From Struthio camelus (lineage: Eukaryota; Chordata; Aves; Struthioniformes; Struthionidae): a DNA stretch of 64,000 nucleotides. The position numbers and the translations under genes are program-made. Each line of letters begins with the position of its first letter. Within the stretch, counting starts at the first letter, position 1. This document shows positions 49,191 to 62,530 of this stretch, piece by piece. Location of the stretch: the NCBI RefSeq assembly GCF_040807025.1, contig NC_090954.1:19720501-19784500 (forward strand), read 5' to 3'. Under the pieces are notes generated by a model. The model ran no database searches. It was not told the origin of the DNA and was given only the letters and a program-made list of their open reading frames with translations.

Positions 49191-50850
49191 CCACCTCAGG
49201 AGAGCACTGTAGGAGTCAGAGACTTTGTGTGTAACGAAGACCTCCTTTCTGGGTGAAAGCTTTTTACAATTCGGCCATGTCCAGGGTGTGAGGATTTTGT
49301 ATGACATCTCCAACCAAATGGTAACCGAACGCGACCAATCTCATCTCTCCTTCTCAAGAGACACTGGTGGAACTTTATTTCTTTTTGGAAGCATGCGAAT
49401 ATGTTAATGAAACCTGACGAGAGAGAGCTGCTGCTTGGAGTTCAATGAGTAATATACAACGTTCTGTTTGCTAGGCACAAGTCCTGCTTTTAATCTAGCA
49501 AGCTTGATTACATATGATAGCACATGTCAATAGCTTACTCGGCCATCTATTGTGAGTGAAAAGCTCAGTCCATAGCACCACGCGGCAAAATGCTTTATGA
49601 ATGCCTTGCCGTTTTTTTGCGTTGACAAAAGTCTAATCTACCGGGGCGACCTGTGAGGTTGTACAAACGAATGCTTGAATGTACCTAGTATGTTAAGCAG
49701 ACAGCCCACATAGCCAGTATCCCCATTTCTGCCGAGATCCTGCTTTTCCTCTCACATGCACTGGTGCCACCACCCTGAGTTGGGTGGAGTTGTCCCTGAA
49801 CACATTAACTAGAGGAGTTTCAAGCCAGTGTGAGCCAGAAAGGAGCAAAGCAAGTGTTGCACGTGCAAATTCTAAACTACAGAACAAATCCTATTGAATG
49901 CTGGTAAGGTCTCAGAAGACCCGACAGGATGATGAGGGCTGGCACATGAAGATGTGTACCGACGGTATTCCCAGCATGTGGTGGGACACCAGGTGATTCT
50001 CCAGAGAATAGGGTGCCTCTCTGCAGCACTGTGGCCATAGGCCATGGTCCTTTCGTTGTAATTGGGCACACGCTGCATGGATGCATCATTTGAATGTTTA
50101 TATTTTTCCAGTGGATGTTAAAGCAAAGCATTTCCCTCTTTATGAATTTATTTAAGCTTTCTGGTTTTGCTTAGTTGCTTAGGGTCCAGGTGAGGCAGCT
50201 GTGTTTCTTCATACAGACCTTAGTGCCTCCAGAGCATCCTGTAGGCTTAACTGGGGGCTAGTTGGTTGCCCTTAGGCTCAGAGCTTCCAAGCCTAAATGT
50301 TACTTTGTATAATTCAACATGTCATACTGCAAAATCTTTCTCCCACAAGGCAGTTTCCTGGGGACATCCATGACTTCAACTAGTCCCACTTCCTTACTAA
50401 TGTCAGGCAGAGCATTGGTTTGGGGGTTTGCTTTTTTAAGTAGTAAAACAGAAAGAATCGTGTAGTGAAGTTGGATTTTTGCCCAGTAATCGTCAGCTAA
50501 GGCGTATTTCCTAGCCTGCTTTGCAGAGGACACCAGGAAAGCTAACATCAGAGCACCGTTGTAATCTCCTGGCAGCTAATGGCTGAGAAACCAAGGAAAG
50601 GAGAGAAGGACCAGCTTTTCCAGCTGCTTGAACCACACACAATAATACATAGTCCCCTGCCATAGTGCAAGATCGCTGCCATCCAGTACGCATATATTTT
50701 TATTGTATCAGATAATGTATTACAAATATACTGTTGGCACTGAAAATATATTTTAAGTATTATGTAAGCGGAAGCTTTTTATAGCACAAAATATATAAAT
50801 GCCTCATTTCTGTAGCCCTATATTTTATAAAAAATTGATCTATTGAAGTA
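49191..50850 (+). other. KCNIP1: KCNIP1 3' UTR, end uncertain
   Basis: The transcript continues past the stop codon. I saw no AATAAA hexamer in the next 1.7 kb. The best candidate end is an AT-rich stretch at about 50690-50835 with variant signals (AATATA near 50790, TATAAA near 50794 and 50826). It is followed by a G/T-rich stretch at 50861-50905 that could act as a downstream element. The start of the UTR is secure; the end is a guess. Confidence 0.45.
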
Positions 50851-53649
50851 TTCCTGATTATAGAAATAGGTCTGATCAGTAGTAGTGTGATGCTGTGCTT
50901 ATTCCTCAAGATGGCAAGTTTCCCCTTTTACTGTGCTCTTGCACACACTGCTGCACAGTCAACTTTATTCCCTTGAGTTGCCTCTTTGTCATCAAAAGCG
51001 CTATTCAAGGGAGGGAAGTTACGTGTGGGCAGGAATGATACTTTAGTCTATTCTATTTATTACCTTTCAAACAAACGCTATCAATTAATTGCTTCCTAGC
51101 AATGATATGGAGCATAACAACTCCAGTAGTCTGCTGTGATTCACGAAAGCAGTGTGATACTATGAGAGTAGCCTTGTCCTCTAGTTATCCCACCTATTGT
51201 CCGTTTAATTTTTATCTGATAGGCACTTGATAAAGGCATTGCTGCTTACTGCTGAAATGGTGCAGAATGTTTATTCTGTTCCTTCCTAATTCTTGCAACC
51301 AGTTTAGTGAACAACAGAATTTAATGTAATGCGCAAACTTGCTTTTTTGTTCTGTACTGAAAGAGCATCTGGCCGTTGTCAGTCTGAGCAATCAGCTTCA
51401 GCTGAGGGAAAAGTGGTCAAAGAAAAGTGGGGAGCAAGCATTTTCACTGAGCTAGCGTAGTGCCTTTCTCCTCGAACAGTGTTGCCCCAAACGTGCTCAT
51501 GAGATGGCACCTACAGCCTGAAAAGTTCTCAAAACTTGAAGGTGCCCTTTTCAAAAAGGACAAAAACACTATCAGTTGCGTTATTCCATGGTCCCTGAGG
51601 CCAAATTAATTTCTAGACTAACTTTGGTGAATTTAGCCTCTGCTGTATTTTCTGTGTTTTGACCCCTGGATGGGGGGGACGCTGGTTGCCTGTGTTGTAG
51701 GGCCTGTAGCTGCTCTCCGTTGAGCGTGGCCCTGGCTTGGTAACACGCGTTAAACGTTTGAATGTTGCTCTCAGTATATGCTGAAGTGTAACGCTGAATT
51801 CAGGCTACCATTGGTGACTCTGCAGTTCCAGCATCTGCTTCGCAGCTCCACAGGTGCACAGCTGATCTCCGCTCTCGGTAGCATCAGGGTGCGTGTGGTG
51901 GGGACAGAGGTAGACGCTGAGAGCGTCGCTGGTCCCGGTTCTGCTCTCAAGGGAGCCAGAGGCATAACCAACCCCAGTGACAGTCTTGCAGGAGTCCAGA
52001 CCCCGTCTGAGCGTAGCTGTGGTGGTCAGCCCTGGGTCGCTGCCTCTCTGCATGGACGTGTCTTTTGGGTTTGTTCTTCACGTTCTCGGTGAATGTTAGC
52101 TTGCAAACTTGTGAAGCCTCCCGTCGCTCGTAAATGGGGCAGGCAACGTTTACGGCAAATATTGCTGCAGCTTTCTAGGTAAAACATAGTAGGCTAGTCT
52201 AATCTCCTGCCCTCCTAAATCCTGCCACCCGTATGTGTGAGGTGGCTACTGTGCTGGCTTCTAAGTTACAGTTAGACTGTCAGTGCTATCAGCTGTGCAG
52301 ACTTTCTCAAAAGTTGTGAATGCTTAAATATTATGTCTGAATTATTAGTCCGTTTCATTAGTTACAATCATTAATCTGCATATTCACACCAGCAATTAAA
52401 AAGAAAAAGAAAAAAAGCTTTTCTAACATGCATTCTGGGCAACAATCTGTTGAAAAATTGTGATTAACAGTAATGCAAAAAAAAAAATTGTAGCGTGTCT
52501 GTTACTGTTGCTGTTTGTTTTCCTGTTACTTGGAAAGCATTGCAATGTTGTGAGTAATCGCGAGTCAAGCTATAAACCGGGAGGGATGGATGTCATAGGG
52601 TCCCAGCACCGTAGGCAGACCTTTGACATTGCTGGGTTGTGACACATACGGAACCCAAACACCTCTGTGTCAGCGCGTGCTCTCTGAAAAGACGGTAGCA
52701 GCAGTGTAACGACTTTTTTTTTTCTTTTTTCCTCCTTCTTCATGGAAGTGCCATGAAAGACTTAAGGAAACGTGCAAATAATACAACTTGTGATAACTAA
52801 AGCCATGTTAATGGAGCAGCAGTGCATAGCTTCACTCTCACAAATGCTATTATCCAATGGCAATTTGTCTTAAATTTTGTCAAATGGTTTTAAAAATGTT
52901 GGTTTTAATACTAAAAAGCAAATATCTGTATGTGTGTGTGGGGGGGTGTCCTTTCATAAGCCCAGTATGTTTTTGTTTTTTTTTTTAAGGGACACTGTCA
53001 GGTTAAAAAATGTACAGCCAGATTTTGAAAAACAGGGTTCTGCTGTAAACACGCATTTATCCACGTAGAGGCTGTTAAACCGATAAACTGTGCTGTGAGT
53101 GTAACATTGACATACTAATGTTTTATTTGCATCGCTGATAGAGGGATGCTCTTGTATCTGGTGCGGTGACATACCCAACTGATAGCCTGGCCCTTGTGTA
53201 AACAGAGCTCAAAAATGTTCTACCCGCATCACTGATAATATCTTGGAATAGTAAAAACTCAAAGATTATGGACATCTTTTTTTCTGTTCAGCGTTTGTGC
53301 TGGTTTTGCTTAAGCACATCCAAGAGAACAGCTGACTAGGTTGTAGAAAAAGGCAAGCGCTGTTCTGTGTTAGAGCTAAGAAAAACAAAACGAAACCTAT
53401 CAGTGTCCCTTCCTCTGTGGTTTGTTGCAAACATTCATTCTGACACATGAAGAAATGCAGAAGAAATTTTGCGAGACTATACCTCTCTCTACATAAATAT
53501 ATATATACGTGTATATATATAAAGATAAATATAATTTGCTAAGCTCCATTCGGTAGGATATATCTACCAGCACATCCCAAGAAAAAGAGCATTCTCTCGC
53601 GTACATGCAGAAACGTGAAAATAAAGGTGTCTGTGTGCAACGTGGTGTG
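50851..53649. other. Flank downstream of KCNIP1, no gene recognised
   Basis: The flank is AT-rich and single-copy looking, with short A and T runs and an ATTAAA at about 52395. No exon was recognised. Part of it could still be transcribed if the 3' UTR is longer than proposed. Confidence 0.5.
53497..53531. repeat. AT-rich near-palindromic repeat
   Basis: Alternating AT runs flank a central ACGTGT, giving a near-palindrome about 100 bases before the CpG island. Confidence 0.85.
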
Positions 53650-55310
53650 GGTGTCACACGCTCGAGGGCTCTGGGGACGGGGCAGCGCTGCCCGAGCAGC
53701 CGCTCTCGCCGGCCGGGCCTCGGCCGCGCAGGAGGCGGCGGCGGCGGCCAACGTCACGGCCGACGGCTGTGGAGGAGCCCGTACGGTTGGTGTCGGGGAG
53801 TCGCTTTTCCTCGTCGTGAGATGCGTCCTGCAATCCTCGCTTCTCCACGCAGGCCCCGCGGAGCTGGAGGAGGAGAGGCCTGGACGTGCCGGCGCCTCAG
53901 GAGCCGCTTCTCCGCGCGAGTCGAAGCCGTCGGCCGCCCTGGGCCTGCGGCGTTTTGGGCCGGAAGACGCGTCCGAGATGGAGACGCCCAGGCGGCACGG
54001 CGCGGGGAGCGAGACTGGCCTCCCGCTTGAGCGGGGCTTGCCCGGGAGCGCCGTGGGCCGCCAGGTACCTGAAGTCTGCTTCCTAGGTCTGTTTTTTAAC
54101 GAGTGCTTTCAGGACCGCGATCCCAGATGGTCGTCATCGCTGGAGCTGGGTAGTTGGGGTCAACTCTGAGAGGCGGGGAGGCGAGCGCCCCGCTCGAGCG
54201 AGGGTGGCTCGTTACCTTTCTGCCTAAGGGCCTGCACTACCTCCTCAGCCCCGCTCTGGAGGCGCGGGGGGGTCTCGGCGCTCGGGCTGCTGCGGGCCGC
54301 TCCGCCGTTGGGAAGCGAACGCAGCCTGGTGACGGGCACCGGGGTAGGGACCCGCGCGGGGAGCAGCGCCGGCGGGAGGCCTGGCACCCGGCGAGGGCTC
54401 CAGGCGCCCAGGCCGCCTTGCTGGGTGAAGGGGGGGCACCCGAAACGCTTTTAACAAGCGTTAATGGAAAAGAATAAACAGGCTTGACCGTGCACGTTGC
54501 CCGCCGCAGCTGCCTGCCGGAGCGCGGGATCTCGCCCGGCTCCGGGGGAGCCCGCCGCGAGCCGGCGGGGTGCGAGGCCGCGCTCCAGCTCGGCGCTACG
54601 CGTCAGCGAAGCCCCTCCGAGGGGCAGGCGGCGGCGGCGGGCTCGCTGCGCGCCGAGGGGGCGCCTCCCTGCCTAGGCGCGTTCGGCAGCTGGCGCAGGC
54701 AAGCAAGGAAAAAGAGGAGCGGGTCCGGGTGGTGCGCGTAAACGCATAAACGCGATCGCAAAATTTTGCGTCGCTCTGTCTCGTCAGGCGCGCGCCGTCG
54801 GGGATCCGGCACGGAGCTGCGGCAGCAGAAATCCCAGTTCGTTAACGGGGGAGGCTGGTGCTGGACCTGCCCTCCGGTTCGGCTGCCGGAGTCGGGCCCT
54901 CTGCAAGCGCAGCCTCCGGAGACCTGTCCCGCCGCGTCCGGCGTCCTCCCGCTCTCCGGAGGCAGCTCTGGCTCGCAGCGACGGCGTGCAAGCCGGGAGC
55001 GAGCCCAGAGGTTGTTCTGGCTTCGTGCCGCCGGGCCGCAGGCGGAGGGTTGTTGCGCTGCCTTTGGCAGGTGTCTTTCTCCTGGGTGCGCGCGAGCCTG
55101 GGGACAGGGAGGCGTTTGAATAGCAGCGTCAGGGAGCGAAGCAGTTTTCCTTTTTCGTTGGCTTTGGAGGAGGTCAGAGTGCGGTTCAGCCGCCCTTGTG
55201 GCCCTTTCCCAAGGTGTAACGGCCCAGGAATAAAACCAGCGGAGCAGCTGGACTCGGTGTCTCTGGGTCCCCCGAACTAGGCGTTTCTTCTCCATCCCCC
55301 TGGGAGCCCG
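53650..55310. promoter_or_regulatory. CpG island, candidate promoter of a neighbouring gene
   Basis: This is the largest and densest CpG-rich block in the window, about 1.6 kb, with sharp edges. It lies about 4.5 kb past the KCNIP1 stop and so may mark the promoter of the next gene on either strand. A possible + strand first exon has an ATG at 53978 and 29 codons, and ends GGCCGCCAG|gtacct at 54064. A second candidate is ATG 55326 with donor CCAG|gtgaga at 55368. Neither product is recognised. Long open frames on both strands here reflect GC content. Confidence 0.6.
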
Positions 55311-58300
55311 GATGCCGTGGCACGGATGCTGCTCTGGCTCTGCATGGCGCAGACCAGCAGCTTTCCAGGTGAGAGTCTCAGCGACGGCGCGGGAGCGTCG
55401 TTCTCACTCCTCTTCCTTTGGTCTTACCTAGTGAAGCTCAAATTACGTTATGCAAAGCGACAGAAGTTTAATAGAGAGATTCAGGACTGCTTTCCTTCCC
55501 TGGGCTGACCCTGAGCTCGCGGGCAGGGCATCTCCCAGAAGGGGGAAATTGGTTGAGGAGGAACATGAGCTGAGGTTCCCCATATATTCAGAGGGTGCGC
55601 TTATTCCAGGCTTTTCTATTTAAAGGCTCATTTTTGTCTTGTAGAAGAAAAGCATATCCTATTCCCTCTGTAAGTGCGGGTATTGCTGGAGCTCTGCCTG
55701 GCAATCCTGACCGGGGAAAGCTGCCTCCTGGGTGCCGGACTGGGGCAAGTCACCTTCTGGACGGGGGTTTCCACTGTGGGTCTGGGAATGAGACATTGCC
55801 CTGATTGCAACTGCAGTCTTTGAAGGGGGACAGGAACTTTCCTTTAAACAGCTGGGGCACTTTTAATTGTGGATTTGCACGCACAGCTGGCTGCTGTGAA
55901 ATGGGAGACCACGGATGGTCGCCGTAGACCAAGGGAGCGTTTCACTCCTAGGAATCGACTGCTCTGGAGTTCATCTGCGAAAGAAAATGAGCCCAGATGT
56001 TTCCTACCCTCCCCCAGGGCCAGGAATCCGGATCAGAAATGTAAGAATGAGGCTATTCTGGTCAGCCCAAACACTCCTCGCCAAACCCCGCGGCCTCCCT
56101 TGCCCGCGTCACAGGCTTTATGGTGACCGTGTCCTCCTGTCGGCTTTTGTCCTCTCCTTGGAGCAGTCTTCCTGGGGCAGCTACAGCTCGGGTACCTCTG
56201 GGGGCCATAAGAATTGATAAAACCAAATTTCTGCTTTGTTGTTTTCTTAGGGTACGTGTGTAGTCTTTATACTCGTGGAGAAAACCAAGGGCCAATGTAC
56301 ACTGATGTTGTGAATGAGGAAGGTGAAAGTACCCATGGTAGTAATGTACAGTTCTGTTAAAAATTTTTGTGAAAAGTCAGAGCTGACCCCAAACTTTCCA
56401 GAGGGATAGTCAGTTATTGGAAAGTGTTGATTAAAAAAAAAAAAATTGATTTTTTTTTTTACAGTCCTAGGGTTTGATCGATTTTTGTTGACATTTTCAT
56501 GGAAGTTTATCCAACCTTTTTGTTCTAATTATCATATTGATTTACTTATAAACCAATATAAATTGAAACTGTATAACAGTGTGAGTAGAGAGAAAAGTCA
56601 ATGTAGTGTCCTCTGTCTGGACAGTTATTCTGGATTTTAGAGAACTCAGAATGTCAAGAGCCGTACAAGAAATTCATGTTTCCTTTACAAGACGCTAGCT
56701 GTCATCGGGCATCACCATTACGTTACCAAGCAGCTGTATGTAAGAAAAGCAATGCGAATTTTAGCAGGTGGGAAACATAATTTATCATGCTGTAATTGAT
56801 GATTAGGAAAGGTGATTGGAAAAAACATATGTATTTCCATGATAAACTGAAGTGCAAAAACATTGGACTGAGGTCCAATAAACTGTTCTGAATTTTTGTT
56901 TCAGAATTTTGAAATTTTATCTTTGAGTAGTTAATTTGCCTATTTTATTTGTTTTATTTTGTGTTAACTTGTGACATTATAATTATTAAAAAACTTTTAG
57001 GATACCTGCTGCAAACTAGTAATCGCATTTTTTTTCTAGATCAGTCTCATATTAACAGGAAGCAGCTGGGCACAAGCAAATAAGAGGCACTTTGTAATGA
57101 AAAGAAGGTAAGATGTTTCAATCAGAGCAATACCCTGCGGTGATTTTAGCAGTAAAATAAAATCAACAGAATACTTCACCTTTTAGTTTAGGTCTCACTC
57201 TAGCATAGCTGTAAGAGTGGATATTTTGTGCACGCTATAAAGTAGCGTTAAACCGCTAAACCAGGAAAACACGGGCTAGACTTTGAAAGCCTCAAAGTCC
57301 AAAAGCAGAACTTCAGAACTTGAAAATGATCATTTCTGAGAACAGTATTTGCCTTAATGCCTGTTTGGAACAGAAATCTCATTACAACCTGTGAAGAGGC
57401 TCTTCTAGGGCTTGAGCAGCCCACCTTAGCAGGACAAAAAAAGATCATTGCAGAAACTGGTGTGACATTGCAGAGACCTGTAGGTGCTTTTAAGTAAAAG
57501 CTGCATTTAAAAGTTCAGTAGACAAGGAGAGATGTACTGTTCCCTTACGGTAGCTTTATAATGGGTTTGGTAGGGTATTTGTAATACTTTTAGGACCTCT
57601 GTGATGACCATATCTGAACACCTTGCTGTCTCCTGTATCTTTACAGGAGCCTATGAGGCTGGGAAGCACTGCCCAGTGCCCGTGCTTGTGTGGCGGCTGA
57701 GGGAAGGCACAGATTACGGAGGACGTTTTGGCAGAGCTGTCTTTCACATGCGGAATGCGTGAGTTGTTCCTTCCCTTCAGGGACAAGTCCGTGGAGTAAG
57801 AGACGTCCAGTCCAGCTGAAAGTGTTTGGAGAAAGTTCACAGCAGTGGGACAGAGGTCACTTGGGGAAGGGGCTGGAGGCTGGGCTTGGGTATCAGACAC
57901 CCCAGGGTGCGGGGGAAGTCGGGGCAGGACAGACAAAACCCTGTGTGGGTCTATGTGTCAGAGAGCAAGAGCAAGCACAAAAATGTGACAAAGCAGGTCA
58001 AACCTGTTTCCATGCTAGGGTTTTTCTCCCTTGGCTTTTTTTAGTACTTGGCAAAGAAAGGGGAGAAGTAGATCTTGTCTGGCTGATCTTCTGTAGTTTC
58101 GCTCTTGAGGTATTTTTAGTGCAATGATTGATGGGCACCTGGGCCATGGTTCTTCAAGCTCCTTCCTTGTTTTCAATGAGAGGCAACTTTGCGGCACTTC
58201 CACCTGCAGTCTTTGCGGAGCCAGGAGTTAACCTGCGAGACGCGTTGCATGCAGCCATTGGGGCATGGCTTTCTCGGGTCTGAAAGAAGCAAGTAGTGCA

Positions 58301-61300
58301 AGGCCCACGCAAGACCTCCATGGGAAGAGCCTGCCTCCGTCCTGTGACTGGAGGTGCCTCCAGAGGGCCTCCCGCTCCAGCCTTCAAGCCAGGATCTCCT
58401 GCCTGCTATGCTGGTCCTTCAGGCTGGGCCACAGCTGGTCTCAGAGGAGGAAATACAGTTTCTGAGGTGTCACCTGGGGTCCATGATCAGGCCTGAGGTC
58501 CATGCACCAGGCCTGCTCCAACCGCAGTGACCAGCATCATCCCAGGGCCAGCGTCTCTGTCCTCTCTGGAAGCCAGCCAGGTGCTGCAGTCCAAGCCTAT
58601 GTCCCCTCGTCAGGCATGAGACCTGCTGTGAAGTGGCGACAGGAGGCAAAAGTCAGTCATTGAAAGACTTTCTCCCTTTTTTCCTCTGTCTGTTCCCTAG
58701 TTAAGCAACAGTTCTGGACAGCCAGGAGGCCCTGCCCCACCGCTGCCCTCCTGAAGGCCAGGACTGAGGCAATAAGCTTAGCACAGATGATGATGGACAA
58801 TGTAGAGGTAAGCTAGGCAAGGGAAGGAGATTTACCTGTTTAAGAGGCCATTTCATCAGGGAGATAGTCTGATGTAAGCGGTGCTGTACACGTGTCGGTG
58901 CACCCAGTAACACATGGAGCAGCCAGTATTTCAGACTTAACATGGAAGGAGAGGAAGGAAGGAAACAACTGGAATTCCTAAATGGTGCTGAGTCCCATAT
59001 GCCAAATTCATGCTGCCATTGAGAGAGTAGAAACCTTGGTGGGATACTGTGCAACGTCGCTGTGTAGCTGCACTGGATGATATGATGGTGTGTAAGCAAA
59101 CAGTAGGCTGCGTATCTGCCTCTGGCTGGGTCTATTCAGCCCATACACGTTCAAGGTGGATTTCCACCATGGAGAAAGTGAAAAGCAATCAATGGATGTG
59201 AAAGCAGACACTGCAAAATTTAAATAAGTCTTGCTGTACGTGTTACTGTTCTGTCCTGAATCCCATATTTAGCTCACTAGGTTGTACTCAGCCTAGAAGT
59301 CACGAAACGTTATAAAGGCCAAAACAGTCGGGAAAGAGCAAGTGATCCATCTTTCCCAGCAGCTTAAGTGACTGATAAGAATCATGCAGTCCATTATAGA
59401 TGACATATTAGGTTGCAGCCAACTCAGGTGAAAGGAAAAGCAGCCAACTGAAACTCTAGGGGTTATTGCAGAATGCAGTCACCCAGGGAGGCAGGAATCT
59501 GGGCAAAACACCCAGCATTGGCACTTCCTGATGGTGCTATAGATTCAGTAGTAACCACACATTGTCCAGAGAGTATTATCACACATACCTGTATAGCCTG
59601 AATTTCCCAGTACAGTTTTTCTTAACACCAAATGTCAATCATTAAATTAAAATATTCCACTAAAATATTTTATAGGAAGCTATTCTGCTCCAAGCATATT
59701 TTAAGTGTTCAATTTGCAGACTTCATGGGGGATTTTCTCACTTGTAGCCATGACTTGTTGTTCCAAAACGGCATGCAAAGGCTTCTCTGCTTGTGCCGTT
59801 CAGGTTGAATTTACAGGAGCGGGAATCTGGTATCCACAGTTGAATTATCCAACCTGTGGGGATATTTTGGAGCGTTGTTTGGTGCTCAATAGTCAGATGA
59901 AGGAACAGAGACATGGTACAATGGTGTCTTTGGCCATGATGAGGCTCTTGAGCAGTTATGAAAATGAATTTTAGCTTTCAGAGCGGTGGATAAAGGAGGA
60001 TCTAGGGAACAACAACAAACCTGTGGAGAGAAGAAATGGAAGGCCTTTTGCTGTAAAGTAGTAGGGGACTAATTTTCAGAACGTGAGAATCAGACGTCGT
60101 TCTGTGTGGCCTGGTCTTTGAGGAGATCCTTCCTTTTTGCCTCTGGTGGTAAGTTCACAGGACGGGAAAAAAGTATTTTGCTGTTTGCATTTTCTGCTTC
60201 TCCTTTGTTGTAGGGCAGGAGAACAGGCCTCGCTCTGGTCTCTCTGGCCCTAGAGTCGGGGTAATTCAGCTGTTTCAATGCGCCTGTGAAACTCTAAACA
60301 GAATCATGACTGATCTTCTGAACTGTGCAATCCTTCTAGAGTTTGATATTCAGTATACTAGGAAGGAATTGGCTTGAACACAGGATTTCCTCCATCTCCT
60401 TCTCGCTGTTCCCCAGCAGCCACAAATGAAATCCCCGGCAGGTTTTCGGAAGAGCTGCTAAAGGCTCAAGGTGATTGCTGATGAAATCCTGGGTCTTGCT
60501 CAAATCTACAAACCCTGTGACACCTTAGGTGATTTTACAGAATGAATTTTATCGTTTCAGGTCGTTTTCCACATAAATTCAGGAACCTGCATAGCTGTAG
60601 CTTGGTGGTCCTGACATGGTATTCGTTAGAGTTGTGTGCCCCTTGCTAGATTTAATGTAACTGGTAAGGAAACGGGGAGGCAGGGCTCCTTTGCGAAGTC
60701 TTGGCCTCTTTGGGAATTTCCCTTCTTTCACAGCTTACAGTTTTCCCGTCCTGAGTATTTAACCTGTAAATACTGCAGCTGGGACCATCCCTGGCCCTGT
60801 GCTTGCGCATAGGCTGAGCATTCATTTTAGTAACAGCCTTGTGATGGATTATGTGCGCCAGAGGAACTCTCCTGTGCAGGTTCTCCAGCAAGATTGGGTC
60901 TAAATCACCCTAAACCTAAGCAGAGGAGCTCTGTTTACCTGTTTTTTCCTGCTACAGTGCAAGTAGTATGCATCTTACAGGGCACAAGTCCAAAACAGGT
61001 TACCGAGGGGTCTGTGCCCTGCCGAGAGGTGGCTGGACAGCCAAAGGAGAAGCTGCTGGTGGAGAAGGAGCTGCCTAAGTGGGGCACTGAGGGACAGAGC
61101 TGAGGAGCAACGCTGCCCCGTGAGGACTGCGGGAGTGGGTGCGTAGAAGGGAAAGGATTTTTTTTGTCTGGTTGATTCACTTGGGGAATGTCAAACAATG
61201 GCCAAGGCATTGTTCCACCTTTGCAAAGCAAATTTTCCCTCCAGGCAGGCCATTAGGGGACATTTCGGGATCAAAGAGCTCAGAGTATCTCAGTATATGG

Positions 61301-62199
61301 GTTTAGGAGCAAAACGTTTTACCGTGCACAGCAAGCACTGGCTATGCTTTTTACGGTACCTGTTTGGCAAACAGAAAAACAAAAGGCTGTGTTGTTTGCT
61401 CGCACTTGCTGAGAAAGTTAATGAAAGTCAATTAGAAAAAATGTGATGGCTAGTCCCCATGTACTAATCTTAGAGTTAATTTTTTCCTTGCAAATCTGAC
61501 GTGACATTAAGTTCCTCTCAAGAGGATGCCTTGTGAAATGTCGCAGGGAAGAGTGCACAGGTTTGCAGAGCCACCCTCAACTTCCCCAGAGGGCTTTTAG
61601 CACGCAAGATTTGCACGGCCCGGCCGCAGCCAGCGGAGATGTGCCTTTTGGAGTCACCATGAGGCCATCTCGCAACAGGCACTGGAGCGGCCGTTTCTGC
61701 CGAGACCTTCTGCAAGACTCCCCTCAAGAGCAAGAAAGAAAAGGATGAACCCGTCATCCCGTAAGTGTTTTGGTCCGCTCATCTCTCTGCTGCACCAAAG
61801 TCCAAACACTGAAGCAAAACTTCAGTATTCAGGCTGTCTGCAAAAGAGCCAAGATTTGTCTTGCCCCAATTGGAAAGTACAGAGTTGAGGTTCCAAACCG
61901 AATTGCAAACAGCCTCTGACGGAGTGACTCAACAGAGAAAGGTAGCGTTTGCATGGCTTCATGCACTGAAACACCCAAGATAGGTGGCTCGAGTATCAGT
62001 GTTTCCTTGTCTTGAAGCATGTTGTGTTAGAGAAAGTGTTTCCTAGTTCCTCTTTCTTCTCTTTCAAGTATTCCAGACAGACTTTTTTTTTAATAGTTGG
62101 GCCTTTAACCTTACCCGTATTTATAGCTGAAAAAGCAGCAGTAATGACGGGGTGCCTTTGGGGCTAGCCTGCAGTTCACCCCTGCAGTGCATCCTTTTA
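55311..62199. other. Downstream flank, no gene recognised
   Basis: Apart from the candidate exon at 55326-55368 I see no supported exon. An A-run and T-run pair at 56433-56460 forms an inverted repeat and is followed by acag, which looks like a splice acceptor by chance or design. In mammals GABRP follows KCNIP1 in the same orientation; none of its conserved receptor motifs was found. Confidence 0.5.
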
Positions 62200-62530
62200 C
62201 GTGATAGCCGGGGCGTGTTACGCCGTTTTGTTTTCCCCGGGGCACGTCTCCCCTGGGGCCGCAGACACCCCAAACCGGCTCTCCCCGTGCTGCCGGGGAG
62301 AGGAAGTGAGGGCGCACGCGGCCAAGAGGCACTCGAGCGAGCTGCGTGACGCCAGCGTGGGTCTGCAGGAACGTCGCCCTACGGACAGCCACGTGTGCTT
62401 GTGCCGACGGGCCTGCCCACATCCCAGCCAGAGAGTTTGCACGGCCTCGCTGCACCCATGCGCTCGTCTTCGGGGTCTCCGGGGGCTCGCTGCAGTGAGC
62501 CCGCTGGCTGGCGGGGGGGCTCTAAAGGGG
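62200..62530. promoter_or_regulatory. CpG-rich patch
   Basis: About 330 bp of CpG-dense sequence leaves several frames open on both strands. It could be a small promoter or an intragenic island. No start or donor was assigned. Confidence 0.35.

Noticed and set aside
53615-54169. 184-codon + strand open frame through the CpG island
   Set aside because: Its beginning is GTG and its sequence is low-complexity. Only the short ATG exon at 53978-54064 is retained as a weak candidate.
54603-55295. 230-codon minus-strand open frame inside the CpG island
   Set aside because: It is rich in Arg, Pro, Ala and Ser as expected of out-of-frame GC-rich DNA, and has no recognisable domain. The CpG island itself is kept as a promoter candidate.
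56433-56464. A-run/T-run inverted repeat followed by acag as a splice acceptor
   Set aside because: The homopolymers alone explain both the palindrome and the acceptor resemblance, and no recognisable exon follows.
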